Of a stretch of DNA of 64,000 nucleotides, positions 43,244 to 51,532 are shown piece by piece. How positions within the stretch are numbered: the stretch's first letter is position 1; each line of letters starts with the position of its first letter. This DNA comes from Planctomycetota bacterium (GTDB lineage: Bacteria > Planctomycetota > UBA1135 > GCA-002686595). Location: NCBI GenBank assembly GCA_016220085.1, contig JACRIN010000030.1, positions 1 through 64,000 of the forward strand, in the 5' to 3' direction. A program made the translations under genes and the position numbers. The notes under the pieces were generated by a model. The model had not been told where the DNA came from. It was given only the letters and a program-made list of their open reading frames with translations, and did no database searches.

Positions 43244-45718
43244 ATGAACGCTCCTTCTCCCCGTGCTCGTCGACCGCTCTGGCGGTCGCTCCTCGTCCTC
43301 GCCGCGTTGCTGTGCACCGTCGCGACCGCGCGCGCGCAGGGAGAAGCTCACGCCGAGCTCTTCGCGCGCCGCGACGGCAACGACGTGCGCGCCGCGATCC
43401 GAGTCGAGATCACCAGCGGCTGGCACCTCTATCACACGGAGCTCGGACCGCCCGACGCGGTCGGCAAGGCGACGACGTGGCGCTTCGAGGGCGACGGCTT
43501 CGCGTGGAGCGCACTGCGATTCCCGGAGCCGCTGCGACTGGAACAACCGGGTCTCGGCGCCAAGGGCGGCGACACGTGGATCTGGGGTCACGAAGGCACG
43601 CTCGTGCTCTACGCGCGCGGCTCGGCGACGAGCGCGGCGAAGTTCGAGGACGTCGAGCTGACGCTCAAGGGCCTGACGTGCGAGGACGCCGGCTCGTGCA
43701 TTCCGTACCAAGAGGTGCTCGAGGTCGCCGGCAAGGGCGATGACGCGCTGTTCGCGAGCTTCCCGAGCGATCTCGTCGCTCCGCCGGCGCCGAGCGAAGT
43801 CTCCACGGCGCCCGCGAGTTCAGCACCGAGCGCGAAGCGGCGCGAGAGTTCGACGCTCCCGACGAACCCGTTCGCGAAGGGGCCCGGCGCGGCGCGACCG
43901 AGTGCGGCGGGCGCAGGTGGCGACCAGCGCGCGAGCGCGAAGCTCTTCGTCCGCGCGAGCGACGGCGACGTGAAGACCGCGATCGAGGTCGCGATCGATC
44001 CGGGCTACCACCTCTATCACGAGGAGCTCGGCCAGCCCGACTCCGTCGGGAAGCCGACGGTCGTCACGCTCTCCGGCGACGGCTTCGAGTGGAGCCCGAC
44101 GCGCTTCCCGACGCCGGAAAAGCTCGCGCAGCCCGGCATCGGCGACGGCGGACGTGACACGTGGATCTGGGGGCACGCAGGCAAGATCGTGCTCTTCACA
44201 CGCGGACGCGCGGAGGCGTCGGCGGAGCTCGAGGAGCTCGGCGCGACGATCAAGGGTCTGACGTGCACCGACGGCGGCGAGTGCGTGCCGTACTTCGAAG
44301 AACTCGAATCGTCCGGCGCGGGCAGCGACGAGCTCTTCGCTGCGTTCCCGAGCGAGCTCGTGGTGCCCGCGGGCGGCGTGAAGCCTGCGACGCGGACCGC
44401 TGCAGTGATAGGCGACGACGGAAGCGGCATCGACTGGGCGACCGTGGAGTACCGCGACTACGCGCCGCGCGGCAATTTCGCCGCCGGCGCGACGAACGAG
44501 GAGACCGAGCGCGGTCTCGCGCTCTGGCTGGTGCTCGCGTTCATCGCCGGCGCGCTGCTGAACGTGATGCCGTGCGTGCTGCCGGTGGTGTCGATCAAGG
44601 TGCTGTCGTTCGTCCAGCAAGCCGGCGAGAGTCGCTCGCGTGTGTTCGCGCTCGGGCTCGCGTTCGCGGCGGGCATCCTGGTCGTCTTCGTCGCGCTCGC
44701 TTCGCTCGCGGCGTTCGCCGGACAAGGCTGGGGCCAGCAGTTCCAGAACGAGCAGTTCAAGATCGTGATGATCGCGATCGTGTTCGGCTTCGCGCTGTCC
44801 TTGTTCGACGTCTACGAGCTCGGAGTGCCGTCGAAGGTCGGTGAGATCGCCGCGATCAAGCGCGAGGGACTCGCCGACGCGTTCTTCAAGGGCATCATGG
44901 CGACGCTGCTCGCGACGCCGTGCAGCGGACCATTCCTCGGCAGCACGCTCGCGTGGGCACTCGCGCAGGAGCCTTTGGTCGTCTTCGCGATCTTCACCTC
45001 GGTCGGTGTCGGCATGGCGGCGCCGTACGTGTTGCTGACGTCGAATCCCGCGCTGCTGAAGTTCCTGCCGCGGCCGGGCGCTTGGATGAAGACGTTCAAG
45101 CACCTGATGGGCTTCCTGTTGATGGCGACCGCCGTCTATCTGATGCTCAGCGTGCGCCAGGAGCTCGTGGTCTACACCGTCGCACTGCTGGTCTTCGTCG
45201 CGCTCGGCTGTTGGTGGTGGGGGAACTTCGCGACGTTCGACCAGTCCTCGGCGAAGAAGTTCGGCACGTTCGTGGTCGCGAGCGCGATCGTCGCGGGCGG
45301 CGCGTGGTTCTCGTTCCAGACGCTGCGCGGGTGGCTCGCCGAGGACGAGTTCTGGGAGCCGTTCGATCCGGTGAAGCTCGAGCAGTACCACGCCGAGGGC
45401 CGCAACGTCTTCATTGACTTCACGGCGAACTGGTGCCCGAACTGCAAGACGAACGAGGCGCTGGTCTACACCAACGAGGAGATCAAGCAGCAGCTCGAGG
45501 CCAAGGACTTCGCGGTCGTGAAGGCCGACGAGACGTTCGAAGGTCCGCGTACGGACGCGATCACGCGTCTGCGCGAGAAGCTGGGCGCGCAGTCGATCCC
45601 GTTCATGGCGATCTTCCCGGGTGACGATCCGTCGCGGCCGATGACGCTGAGGGATATCGTCACGCGCGGCGAGATGCGCGCGCTGATCGAGGCCTGTCCG
45701 ACTCCGACCGCCGACTAG
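43244..45718 (+). CDS. DsbD-like thiol:disulfide interchange protein with duplicated N-terminal domain
   Basis: 824 residues. A signal peptide is followed by two tandem copies of the DsbD N-terminal domain (about 33-170 and 225-370). Each contains GWHLYHTELG or GYHLYHEELG, GDTWIWGH or RDTWIWGH, and an LTC-x5-CxPY cysteine pair. An eight-helix membrane domain then shows the transfer cysteines in NVMPCVLPVV and ATPCSGPFLG. The C-terminal thioredoxin domain has WCPNCK. Electrons flow from cytoplasmic thioredoxin through the membrane to the envelope domains, where they reduce disulfides or support cytochrome maturation. Canonical DsbD has one N-terminal domain. The start is ATG at 43244. Confidence 0.9.
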   Translation: MNAPSPRARRPLWRSLLVLAALLCTVATARAQGEAHAELFARRDGNDVRAAIRVEITSGWHLYHTELGPPDAVGKATTWRFEGDGFAWSALRFPEPLRLEQPGLGAKGGDTWIWGHEGTLVLYARGSATSAAKFEDVELTLKGLTCEDAGSCIPYQEVLEVAGKGDDALFASFPSDLVAPPAPSEVSTAPASSAPSAKRRESSTLPTNPFAKGPGAARPSAAGAGGDQRASAKLFVRASDGDVKTAIEVAIDPGYHLYHEELGQPDSVGKPTVVTLSGDGFEWSPTRFPTPEKLAQPGIGDGGRDTWIWGHAGKIVLFTRGRAEASAELEELGATIKGLTCTDGGECVPYFEELESSGAGSDELFAAFPSELVVPAGGVKPATRTAAVIGDDGSGIDWATVEYRDYAPRGNFAAGATNEETERGLALWLVLAFIAGALLNVMPCVLPVVSIKVLSFVQQAGESRSRVFALGLAFAAGILVVFVALASLAAFAGQGWGQQFQNEQFKIVMIAIVFGFALSLFDVYELGVPSKVGEIAAIKREGLADAFFKGIMATLLATPCSGPFLGSTLAWALAQEPLVVFAIFTSVGVGMAAPYVLLTSNPALLKFLPRPGAWMKTFKHLMGFLLMATAVYLMLSVRQELVVYTVALLVFVALGCWWWGNFATFDQSSAKKFGTFVVASAIVAGGAWFSFQTLRGWLAEDEFWEPFDPVKLEQYHAEGRNVFIDFTANWCPNCKTNEALVYTNEEIKQQLEAKDFAVVKADETFEGPRTDAITRLREKLGAQSIPFMAIFPGDDPSRPMTLRDIVTRGEMRALIEACPTPTAD

Positions 45719-45730
45719 GAAAAGAATTCG

Positions 45731-45797
45731 CGAGCGACGATCCAGTCGTTCGCCTCGCGCCTCCGAAGAGGAAAAGCCTGCGTCCGGAGCGGACGCA
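45731..45797 (+). other. Two small hairpins between dsbD-like and HDOD genes
   Basis: GCGAGCGAC (45731-45739) pairs with GTCGTTCGC (45746-45754) with one G-U, and TGCGTCC (45779-45785) pairs with GGACGCA (45791-45797). The first is 12 bp after the dsbD stop and may terminate it. The second lies in the HDOD leader, 22 bp before its start. It resembles no riboswitch I know. Confidence 0.4.
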
Positions 45798-45819
45798 CCT
45801 TCCCATTGGAGCGCCCTCT

Positions 45820-46668
45820 GTGAGCAAGGATCTGCCCGTCATCCTGAGCGAGATCAAGAGTCTCGAGCCGTTGCCGCGGGTCGCGCTGCAGGTCATGGCG
45901 CTCTCCGAGAAGCAAGACGTCACGCCGCGCGAGCTGATCGCGATCATCCAGACCGACGGCGGCATGACCGCGAAGGTGCTGAAGCTCTCGAACTCGGCGT
46001 ACTACGGCTTCGCGCGCGAGATCGGGTCGCTGGAGGAAGCCGGCAACATGCTCGGCACGCGCGCGCTGTTCAACTTGGTGCTGACGTCGTGCACCGGGCG
46101 CTACTTCCGCGACTACGGCGGCTGCAACAAGGAGGCGATGGAGCGCGTGTGGGAGACGTCGGTGATGACGGCGATCACGGCGAGCACGCTGTCGCGCTTG
46201 CACGGCCGCGTCGATCGTCACCGCGCGTATACCGCGGGGCTCTTGCTCAACATCGGCCGCATCGTGCTCGAACGCTTCGTGATCCCGTACCGCGGCGCGA
46301 TCGACGCGCAGATGCGCCTCGGCGCGGAGTTGACGACGATCGAGCAGCGCCTCTTCGGCATGCACCACGCCGAAATCGGCGCGCAGCTCGCGGAGCGTTG
46401 GGCGTTCCCCGACGTGCTGATCGACACGATCCGACACCACCATTCGCCCGAGAACGCGCGAGTCGATCCGCTGATGACGAGCTTCTGCCATCTCGCGGAG
46501 ACGATCACGTCGGCGTTGGCGCTCGACGGCGGCCCCGACGACATCCACCTCGACCTTTCCGATCGCGCGCTCGCGACCGCGGGGATCGACAAGGGCGCGC
46601 TCGCGGAAGTCGAGAGCCTGCTCGTCGGCGAGCTCAAGAAGGCTCGCGAGATGGTGGACGCGAACTGA
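45820..46668 (+). CDS. HDOD-domain signalling protein
   Basis: 282 residues, almost all HDOD domain. LPRVALQVMALSEKQDVTPR, IIQTDGGMTAKVLKLSNSAY and the later LLLNIGRIVLERF and HHAEIGAQLAERWAFPDVLI are the standard blocks, followed by IRHHHSPENA. HDOD proteins resemble HD phosphohydrolases but usually lack the full metal site and act as signalling adaptors, often linked to motility or c-di-GMP. No receiver, GGDEF or EAL domain is attached. GTG 45820 gives MSKDLPVILSEI. It may be regulated by the hairpin in its leader. Confidence 0.87.
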   Translation: MSKDLPVILSEIKSLEPLPRVALQVMALSEKQDVTPRELIAIIQTDGGMTAKVLKLSNSAYYGFAREIGSLEEAGNMLGTRALFNLVLTSCTGRYFRDYGGCNKEAMERVWETSVMTAITASTLSRLHGRVDRHRAYTAGLLLNIGRIVLERFVIPYRGAIDAQMRLGAELTTIEQRLFGMHHAEIGAQLAERWAFPDVLIDTIRHHHSPENARVDPLMTSFCHLAETITSALALDGGPDDIHLDLSDRALATAGIDKGALAEVESLLVGELKKAREMVDAN

Positions 46669-46833
46669 GAGTGTCCGGGCCATTCGACTGCGCGGCCCAC
46701 AGGGGCCTGTCCCGAGTTCGTCGACGGTTTCGAGCAGCAAGCCACCGCCTCGCGGGTGCGGGCCGACGGAGCGTGCCACACGCCCTGAGTCGGCCTCGCA
46801 GCCAGAGGAGCGTCGACTCTCGCCGGCGCCGGG

Positions 46834-46904
46834 GTAGTGGACCTGCGCGCGTCGTCGTGAACCCGCACGGGCGACGGAGCAGTAGACTTGCACGCGACGT
46901 CGCG
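46834..46904. repeat. 26-bp imperfect direct repeat upstream of a secreted protein gene
   Basis: Segments 46834-46859 and 46879-46904, offset 45 bp, agree at about 19 of 26 positions (GTAGTGGACCTGC... and GCAGTAGACTTGC...). They lie just upstream of the ATG at 46915 and could be duplicated regulator sites or simple duplication. Confidence 0.4.
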
Positions 46905-46914
46905 CGTTCATTCC

Positions 46915-47853
46915 ATGCCGAACCCCAGACTTCGTCCGATTCGTCGTACAGCGGCCCTCTGGCTCGCCGTCGCGCTCTTCGTCGCGCCGACACAGGCTCA
47001 GCTCCGTCCCGGCAACGCCGCGCGGCTCGCGCCGGGTGAACCGTCCGACGCGTATCAGGCGCCGCAGCTCGTCGCGTTCCCGGCGCTCTTCTTCCGCTCG
47101 GACGACGGCACGACGTTCGTCGCCGCCGAATACGCGAAGCACGAGCGCAAGGTCCGCGTTCGCGCGCGCTACTTCGTCGACGGCGACAGGCAACGGATGG
47201 TCGAGTCCACACGCGAGTGGAGCACCGAGTTCTTTCCGACGTGGGTCGCGACGGTCGGCGAGCATCGCTTGTGCGTCGCCGGCAAGCGCGCGAGCGGTAA
47301 CACGGTCATCGAGTTCTGGACGTTCGCGCTTCCGGCGCTCGTGAACGAGCCGGCGACCGGCGCTGCCGCCGAGCAGAGGAAGATCACGCCGGGCGATCGC
47401 ACTGCGGTGCGCGTGGTGTACGACGCCGACGTCGAGGGCCGGCGCATCGTGCGCACGTGCGCGCCGCTGTTCGGCGCGAAGAGCGAGCGCTTGCTCGTCG
47501 TCTTCGGCGACAGCGACGAGCTCTGCTCGCTCGACATCGACAGTGGCGCGCTCGAGCTCGTCGCGACGCCGCGCACCGAGCACGCGACCGCGCGGCGACC
47601 GCTGCTGCCGCTCTTGAAGGACGGTCGGCGTACGATCGTCGTCAGCGAGCACCCGCGTCTCGGATGGTGTTACTGGATGCTGCGCCACACGGACTGCGTC
47701 GATGACACGCCGCCCGATGTGCCGCAGATCGTGCTCCTGCTGGACCGCGACAAGGACGGCGCGATTGACGAGCTCCGGGAGATCGGCACCGCCGAGTTCG
47801 ACGCGCTCGGCTTCGGCGACGCGCGGAACTTCCTGCAGACGTGGAAGTACTGA
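46915..47853 (+). CDS. Secreted protein of unknown function
   Basis: 312 residues. A basic N-terminus and hydrophobic core (TAALWLAVALFVAPTQAQ) form a signal peptide, with likely cleavage after TQA. The mature part is beta-rich: SDDGTTFVAAEYAKHERKV, VVFGDSDELCSLDIDSGALE and VLLLDRDKDGAIDELREIG, the last resembling a calcium-binding DxDxDG loop. I do not recognise the family. ATG 46915 was chosen for the signal peptide; a TTG nine codons earlier is also in frame. The stop is 6 bp from the convergent feoB stop. Confidence 0.65.
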   Translation: MPNPRLRPIRRTAALWLAVALFVAPTQAQLRPGNAARLAPGEPSDAYQAPQLVAFPALFFRSDDGTTFVAAEYAKHERKVRVRARYFVDGDRQRMVESTREWSTEFFPTWVATVGEHRLCVAGKRASGNTVIEFWTFALPALVNEPATGAAAEQRKITPGDRTAVRVVYDADVEGRRIVRTCAPLFGAKSERLLVVFGDSDELCSLDIDSGALELVATPRTEHATARRPLLPLLKDGRRTIVVSEHPRLGWCYWMLRHTDCVDDTPPDVPQIVLLLDRDKDGAIDELREIGTAEFDALGFGDARNFLQTWKY

Positions 47854-47859
47854 CCGGCT

Positions 47860-50097
47860 TCAGGTAGCGCCGAGCAATCGGCCGCCCTGGTACACGACGA
47901 AGCTCGCGACGTACGCGACCACGGTCATGTAGGCAAAGAGGAACAGCGGCCACCGCCACGTGTGCGTCTCGCGCTTGACCGCCGCCAGCGTCGACATGCA
48001 CTGGCAAGCGAGCGCGAAGAAGACCATCACGGAGAGGCCGACCAGCGGCGTGTACGCCGGCGAGCCGTCGGGGCGCTTCTCGGCGCGCATGCGATCGCGC
48101 AACGCGGTCGATTCCGCGTCCGCGTCCGACCCGATGCCGTAGACCGCGCCCATCGTGCCGATGAAGACCTCGCGCGCGACGAACGCGCCCATCACGCCGA
48201 TGCCGAGCTTCCAATCGAAGCCGAGCGGGGCGAGCGCGGGCTCGATCGCGCGCCCGACCGTCGCGGCGAGGCTCTGCTCGAGCCGCGCGGCTTCCTCGCG
48301 ACGGCCCACGGCGGCGAGCGCGATCTCGCGCTCTCCCTCGTCGTCGACGGTCGCGACGAGCTGCGTGCGCTCTCTCTCGAACGGCAACGCGTCGTCCGCG
48401 CTCCACGGGAAGCGCAGGAAGAACCACATCGCGATCGAGCACACGACGATGACCTTGCCGGCCTCGGTGACGAAGCTCTGGCTCTTGGTCCACATCATCC
48501 GCAGCACGCTCGGCCAGTGCGGCACCCGATACGGTGGCATCTCGAGGATCAACGGCACGTTCTGGGCGCGCAAGAGTGTTCGTCCGAGCACCGCGCCGGC
48601 GACGAGCGCGATCACGGTGCTGAACACGTACATCGCGACCATCATCAGTCCCGGCACAGGCAGGAAGCCGAACACCTTGGTGTCGGTCGAGAACAACGCC
48701 GCGATGACCAACGTGTACACCGGAAGACGCGCTGAGCACGTCATCAACGGCACGACGAGCATCGTCAGCAGTCGGTCGCGCTGCCGTTCCATCGTGCGCG
48801 TCGCGAGGATCGCCGGCACCGCGCACGCGAAGCCCGAGATCATCGGCACGAACGCGCGTCCGTGCAGGCCGATCGACTTCATCAAACGATCCATCATGAA
48901 GGCGACGCGGGCCATGTACCCGGTGTCCTCCATCAAGCCGAGGAAGAAGAAGAGCAGCAGGATCTGCGGCAGGAAGACGAACACGACGCCGATGCCGCGC
49001 ACCAATCCGCGCGCGATGAGATCGCCGACCCAACCGTGGCCGAGCGCCGAGAGCGTGCCCGCTTCCAGGGTCGCGAAGATCCCGTCGATCGCGCCCATCA
49101 CGGGCTCGGCCCATGTGAACAGCGACTGGAAGACGACCCCCATCGCGAGGAGGAAGAGCGTGAACCCGATGATCGGGTGCAGGAGCACGCGATCGATGCG
49201 ATCGGTGACCGACAGTTCGCCGCTCGCGCGCTCCTTGACGAACAAGGGAGCGCGCGCGTCGATCCAACCGTAGCGGCCGCGGATGATCTCGCCGTCGATC
49301 TCGCGTCCCGCCGCGGCGGCGAACTTGCGGCGCGAGAGCACCGCGGCGCGCAGCTCGGACGGAGCGTCCGCGAGCTCGTCGCGCTCGTCGATCGAGAGCA
49401 ACGCCCACGCCGCCAAGGCGCGCGCGCGCGACTCGTTGCCGTGGTGCCACGCCGCGGGGACGTGCTTCGCGACCGCGTTCAGATCGGATTGGAGGATCGG
49501 GTCCTCGGTGCGCCAGCGCGCGCCCGGACGTCCGACGTTCGGCTGGTCGAGCACGCGAGCGAGCGCCGAGCGGAGCTCGTCGAAGCCCTCGCCGGTCTTT
49601 CCGGAGACCGTGACGACCGGAACGCCGAGCTCACGTTCCAACGCCGCGCGATCGAGCACGAGCCCGTTCGCCTCCAACGCGTCGCTCATGTTGAGCGCGA
49701 GCACGACCGGCATCTCGGTCTCGATCACCTGCAGCGCGAGGTAGAGATTGCGGACGAGCTGCGTCGAGTCGATCACGAGCAGCACGGCGTCCGGCGCGTC
49801 GAGCGGCGGCAAGCCGCAGATCGCCTGGATCGCGATCTGCTCCTCGCGACTACGCGCCGACAGGCTGTAGGTGCCGGGCACGTCGATCATCTCGACCTTG
49901 CGGCCGTCGGCGAGCGCGAGCATGCCGACCTCGCGATCGACCGTGACGCCGGGATAGTTGCCGACCTTCGCGCGCGAGCCGGTCAGGCGGTTGAAGACCG
50001 TCGTCTTACCGGTGTTCGGGTTGCCCGCGATCGCAACGCGCGCCAGGCGTCCGGCGGCGGCGGTGCGCGAGTCCCCGAAAGACACGGGAATGGACAC
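47860..50097 (-). CDS. feoB: FeoB ferrous iron transporter
   Basis: 745 residues. The N-terminal GTPase has AIAGNPNTGKTTVFNRLTG (G1), VGNYPGVTVD (G2), MIDVPGTYSL (G3) and LALNMSDALE (G4, with MSD where NxxD is usual). The central and C-terminal membrane part includes both gate motifs with cysteines (PMISGFACAVPAI, PLMTCSARLPVY). It imports Fe2+ across the inner membrane. GTG 50097 is the start, 7 bp after feoA. Length and order match bacterial FeoAB operons; FeoC is absent. Confidence 0.95.
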   Translation of the reverse strand: MSIPVSFGDSRTAAAGRLARVAIAGNPNTGKTTVFNRLTGSRAKVGNYPGVTVDREVGMLALADGRKVEMIDVPGTYSLSARSREEQIAIQAICGLPPLDAPDAVLLVIDSTQLVRNLYLALQVIETEMPVVLALNMSDALEANGLVLDRAALERELGVPVVTVSGKTGEGFDELRSALARVLDQPNVGRPGARWRTEDPILQSDLNAVAKHVPAAWHHGNESRARALAAWALLSIDERDELADAPSELRAAVLSRRKFAAAAGREIDGEIIRGRYGWIDARAPLFVKERASGELSVTDRIDRVLLHPIIGFTLFLLAMGVVFQSLFTWAEPVMGAIDGIFATLEAGTLSALGHGWVGDLIARGLVRGIGVVFVFLPQILLLFFFLGLMEDTGYMARVAFMMDRLMKSIGLHGRAFVPMISGFACAVPAILATRTMERQRDRLLTMLVVPLMTCSARLPVYTLVIAALFSTDTKVFGFLPVPGLMMVAMYVFSTVIALVAGAVLGRTLLRAQNVPLILEMPPYRVPHWPSVLRMMWTKSQSFVTEAGKVIVVCSIAMWFFLRFPWSADDALPFERERTQLVATVDDEGEREIALAAVGRREEAARLEQSLAATVGRAIEPALAPLGFDWKLGIGVMGAFVAREVFIGTMGAVYGIGSDADAESTALRDRMRAEKRPDGSPAYTPLVGLSVMVFFALACQCMSTLAAVKRETHTWRWPLFLFAYMTVVAYVASFVVYQGGRLLGAT

Positions 50098-50104
50098 GGG
50101 AGGT

Positions 50105-50335
50105 TCAGAGCGGCTCGACGACGAGCTCGCGAGCCTCGCCGTGCCGCACCGAGAGCCGCGCGCCGCGCACTTCGAGCTCGAGCACGCCGCCGAGATCGAC
50201 CCGCCGCACCATGCGCACCGACGTACCGGGCAGCAGCCCGAGTTCCATCAAGCGGCAGCGGAACGCACGCTCCCCGCCGATGCGCACGAGGCGCACGGAC
50301 GTGCCGGGAAGGACCGTGTCGAGGCTGTGACGCAT
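50105..50335 (-). CDS. feoA: FeoA, SH3-like partner of FeoB
   Basis: 76 residues, a small beta-barrel cytoplasmic protein required for FeoB function. GTSVRLVRIGGERAFRCRLM followed by ELGLLPGTSVRMVRRV is the typical FeoA pattern, and LSVRHGEARELVVEPL ends the barrel. ATG 50335 is chosen because the upstream extension is not FeoA-like. It is the first gene of feoAB; a candidate Fur-type operator lies 20 bp upstream of its start. Confidence 0.92.
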   Translation of the reverse strand: MRHSLDTVLPGTSVRLVRIGGERAFRCRLMELGLLPGTSVRMVRRVDLGGVLELEVRGARLSVRHGEARELVVEPL

Positions 50336-50354
50336 GCTCGGGCTTATCGGCAGT

Positions 50355-50369
50355 TGAGATCGAATCTCA
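50355..50369 (-). promoter_or_regulatory. Candidate Fur-family operator of feoAB
   Basis: TGAGATCGAATCTCA contains a perfect 6-3-6 inverted repeat and fits the 7-1-7 layout of Fur-family sites (TGA...TCA ends, with one mismatch between half-sites). On the minus strand TATGCT, a possible -10 box, lies immediately upstream of it, so a bound repressor would block feoAB transcription. The regulator is inferred. Confidence 0.5.
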
Positions 50370-50397
50370 GCATACTCCGCTGCCGGGAAATTGCCAG

Positions 50398-50767
50398 GCC
50401 GACGATGTCGGGTCTTGTGCGTAGTCGGCACCGCGACCGAGCGCACGCGGGTCGCCGCGGTGAGCGAGAGCTCGCATCGAATCGCCGCGAGCCGTCCGCC
50501 GAAGAAATCACCGACTCGGCTTCGCGCGCGGCGGCGAACCTTCGTCGCGCTTGCGCCGTCGTGCTCGGCGGCCAATCAGGCCGCTCCCCGCCGCGAAGGC
50601 TCCGCGGGAGCCTTCGCCACGACCTCTTGGTGTTCCCGCGCGGGGACCTTTGCCGCCAACGCGGCGCGCTCCTCGGCTCGCCTTCGCGCGACGTGCCCCG
50701 CGACGGTGCCTTCTTCAATCGCTTGCTAGCATCCGCGCACGGCGCCTTTCGCGCCGAGGAAGCGAAC
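50398..50767. other. 370-bp gene-free region upstream of rpiA
   Basis: No gene is visible. It contains a perfect 10-bp stem hairpin, CGAAGGCTCC (50594-50603) with GGAGCCTTCG (50607-50616) around a GCG loop, without a T-run on either strand. The rest is high-GC sequence without a clear promoter. Confidence 0.5.
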
Positions 50768-51457
50768 GTGAGCGTGACGAATCCCAAGGAACTGGCCGGA
50801 CGCGCGGCGGCGGAGCTGGTGCGCGACGGTATGCGCGTCGGGCTGGGCACGGGCTCGACCGTCCATTTCACTCTGGTGCGACTCGCGGAGCGGATCCGCG
50901 CCGAGCGCCTGCGCATCACCGGCGTGCCGACGTCGGACGACACCGAGCGCAAGGCGCGCGAGCTCGGGATTCCGCTCGTCGAACTCGGCTCGGTCGAGCG
51001 CCTCGACCTGACGATCGACGGCGCGGACGAGATCGACGGGCGCTTCGACATGATCAAGGGCGGCGGCGGCGCGTTGCTGCGCGAAAAAGTCGTCGCGTCG
51101 ATCAGCGAGCGCGAAGCGATCGTCGTCGGCGAAGACAAGGTCGTCGAGCGTCTCGGCGTGCGCTTCAGGCTGCCGATCGAGGTCGTGCCGTTCGCCGCGC
51201 CGGTCGTCGAGCGCGCGTTGGTCTCGCTTGGAGCGACTCCGTCGCTGCGCAAACGCAACGATGGCGCGACCTTCGTCAGCGACAACCACAACTGGATCCT
51301 CGACTGTGCGTTCGCGGGCGGCATCGCCGATGCCGCGCGACTCGAGCGCGCGTTGAAGGCGGTGCCCGGCGTCGTCGAGACCGGGCTCTTCCTCGGGCTC
51401 GCGCACGTGCTTCTCGTCGGCTGCAACGACGGTCGCGTCGAGGTGCGCGAGAAGTAG
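50768..51457 (+). CDS. rpiA: Ribose-5-phosphate isomerase A
   Basis: 229 residues. Interconverts ribose-5-phosphate and ribulose-5-phosphate in the pentose phosphate pathway. GLGTGSTVHF is the phosphate loop, LDLTIDGADEID carries the catalytic aspartates, and MIKGGGGALLREKVVA the catalytic Glu/Lys region. VSDNHNWILDCAF near the C-terminus is also conserved. The GTG start at 50768 has GAGGAAG shortly upstream. It is followed by a strong hairpin shared with the convergent cytochrome gene. Confidence 0.95.
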   Translation: MSVTNPKELAGRAAAELVRDGMRVGLGTGSTVHFTLVRLAERIRAERLRITGVPTSDDTERKARELGIPLVELGSVERLDLTIDGADEIDGRFDMIKGGGGALLREKVVASISEREAIVVGEDKVVERLGVRFRLPIEVVPFAAPVVERALVSLGATPSLRKRNDGATFVSDNHNWILDCAFAGGIADAARLERALKAVPGVVETGLFLGLAHVLLVGCNDGRVEVREK

Positions 51458-51475
51458 CCGCTGAGCCGAAAAGCG

Positions 51476-51512
51476 CGAGGCCCCCCACAGCGGCGAGCTG
51501 CGGGGGGCCTCG
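51476..51512. terminator. Bidirectional terminator between rpiA and the cytochrome gene
   Basis: A 16-bp arm starting CGAGGCCCCCC (51476) pairs with the arm ending GGGGGGCCTCG (51512), with an AC/GC internal mismatch and a 5-nt loop. On the minus strand it is followed by CGCGCTTTTCGG; on the plus strand by ATCGTTCT. It lies between the two convergent stops (51457 and 51533). Confidence 0.8.
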
Positions 51513-51532
51513 ATCGTTCTACGAGCTCTCGT

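Noticed and set aside
45719..45819. Possible c-di-GMP (GEMM) riboswitch upstream of the HDOD gene
   Set aside because: Two small hairpins exist, but the conserved GEMM core bases are not present.
50594..50616. Hairpin as a terminator
   Set aside because: Perfect 10-bp stem, but no T-run on either strand and no gene ends next to it.
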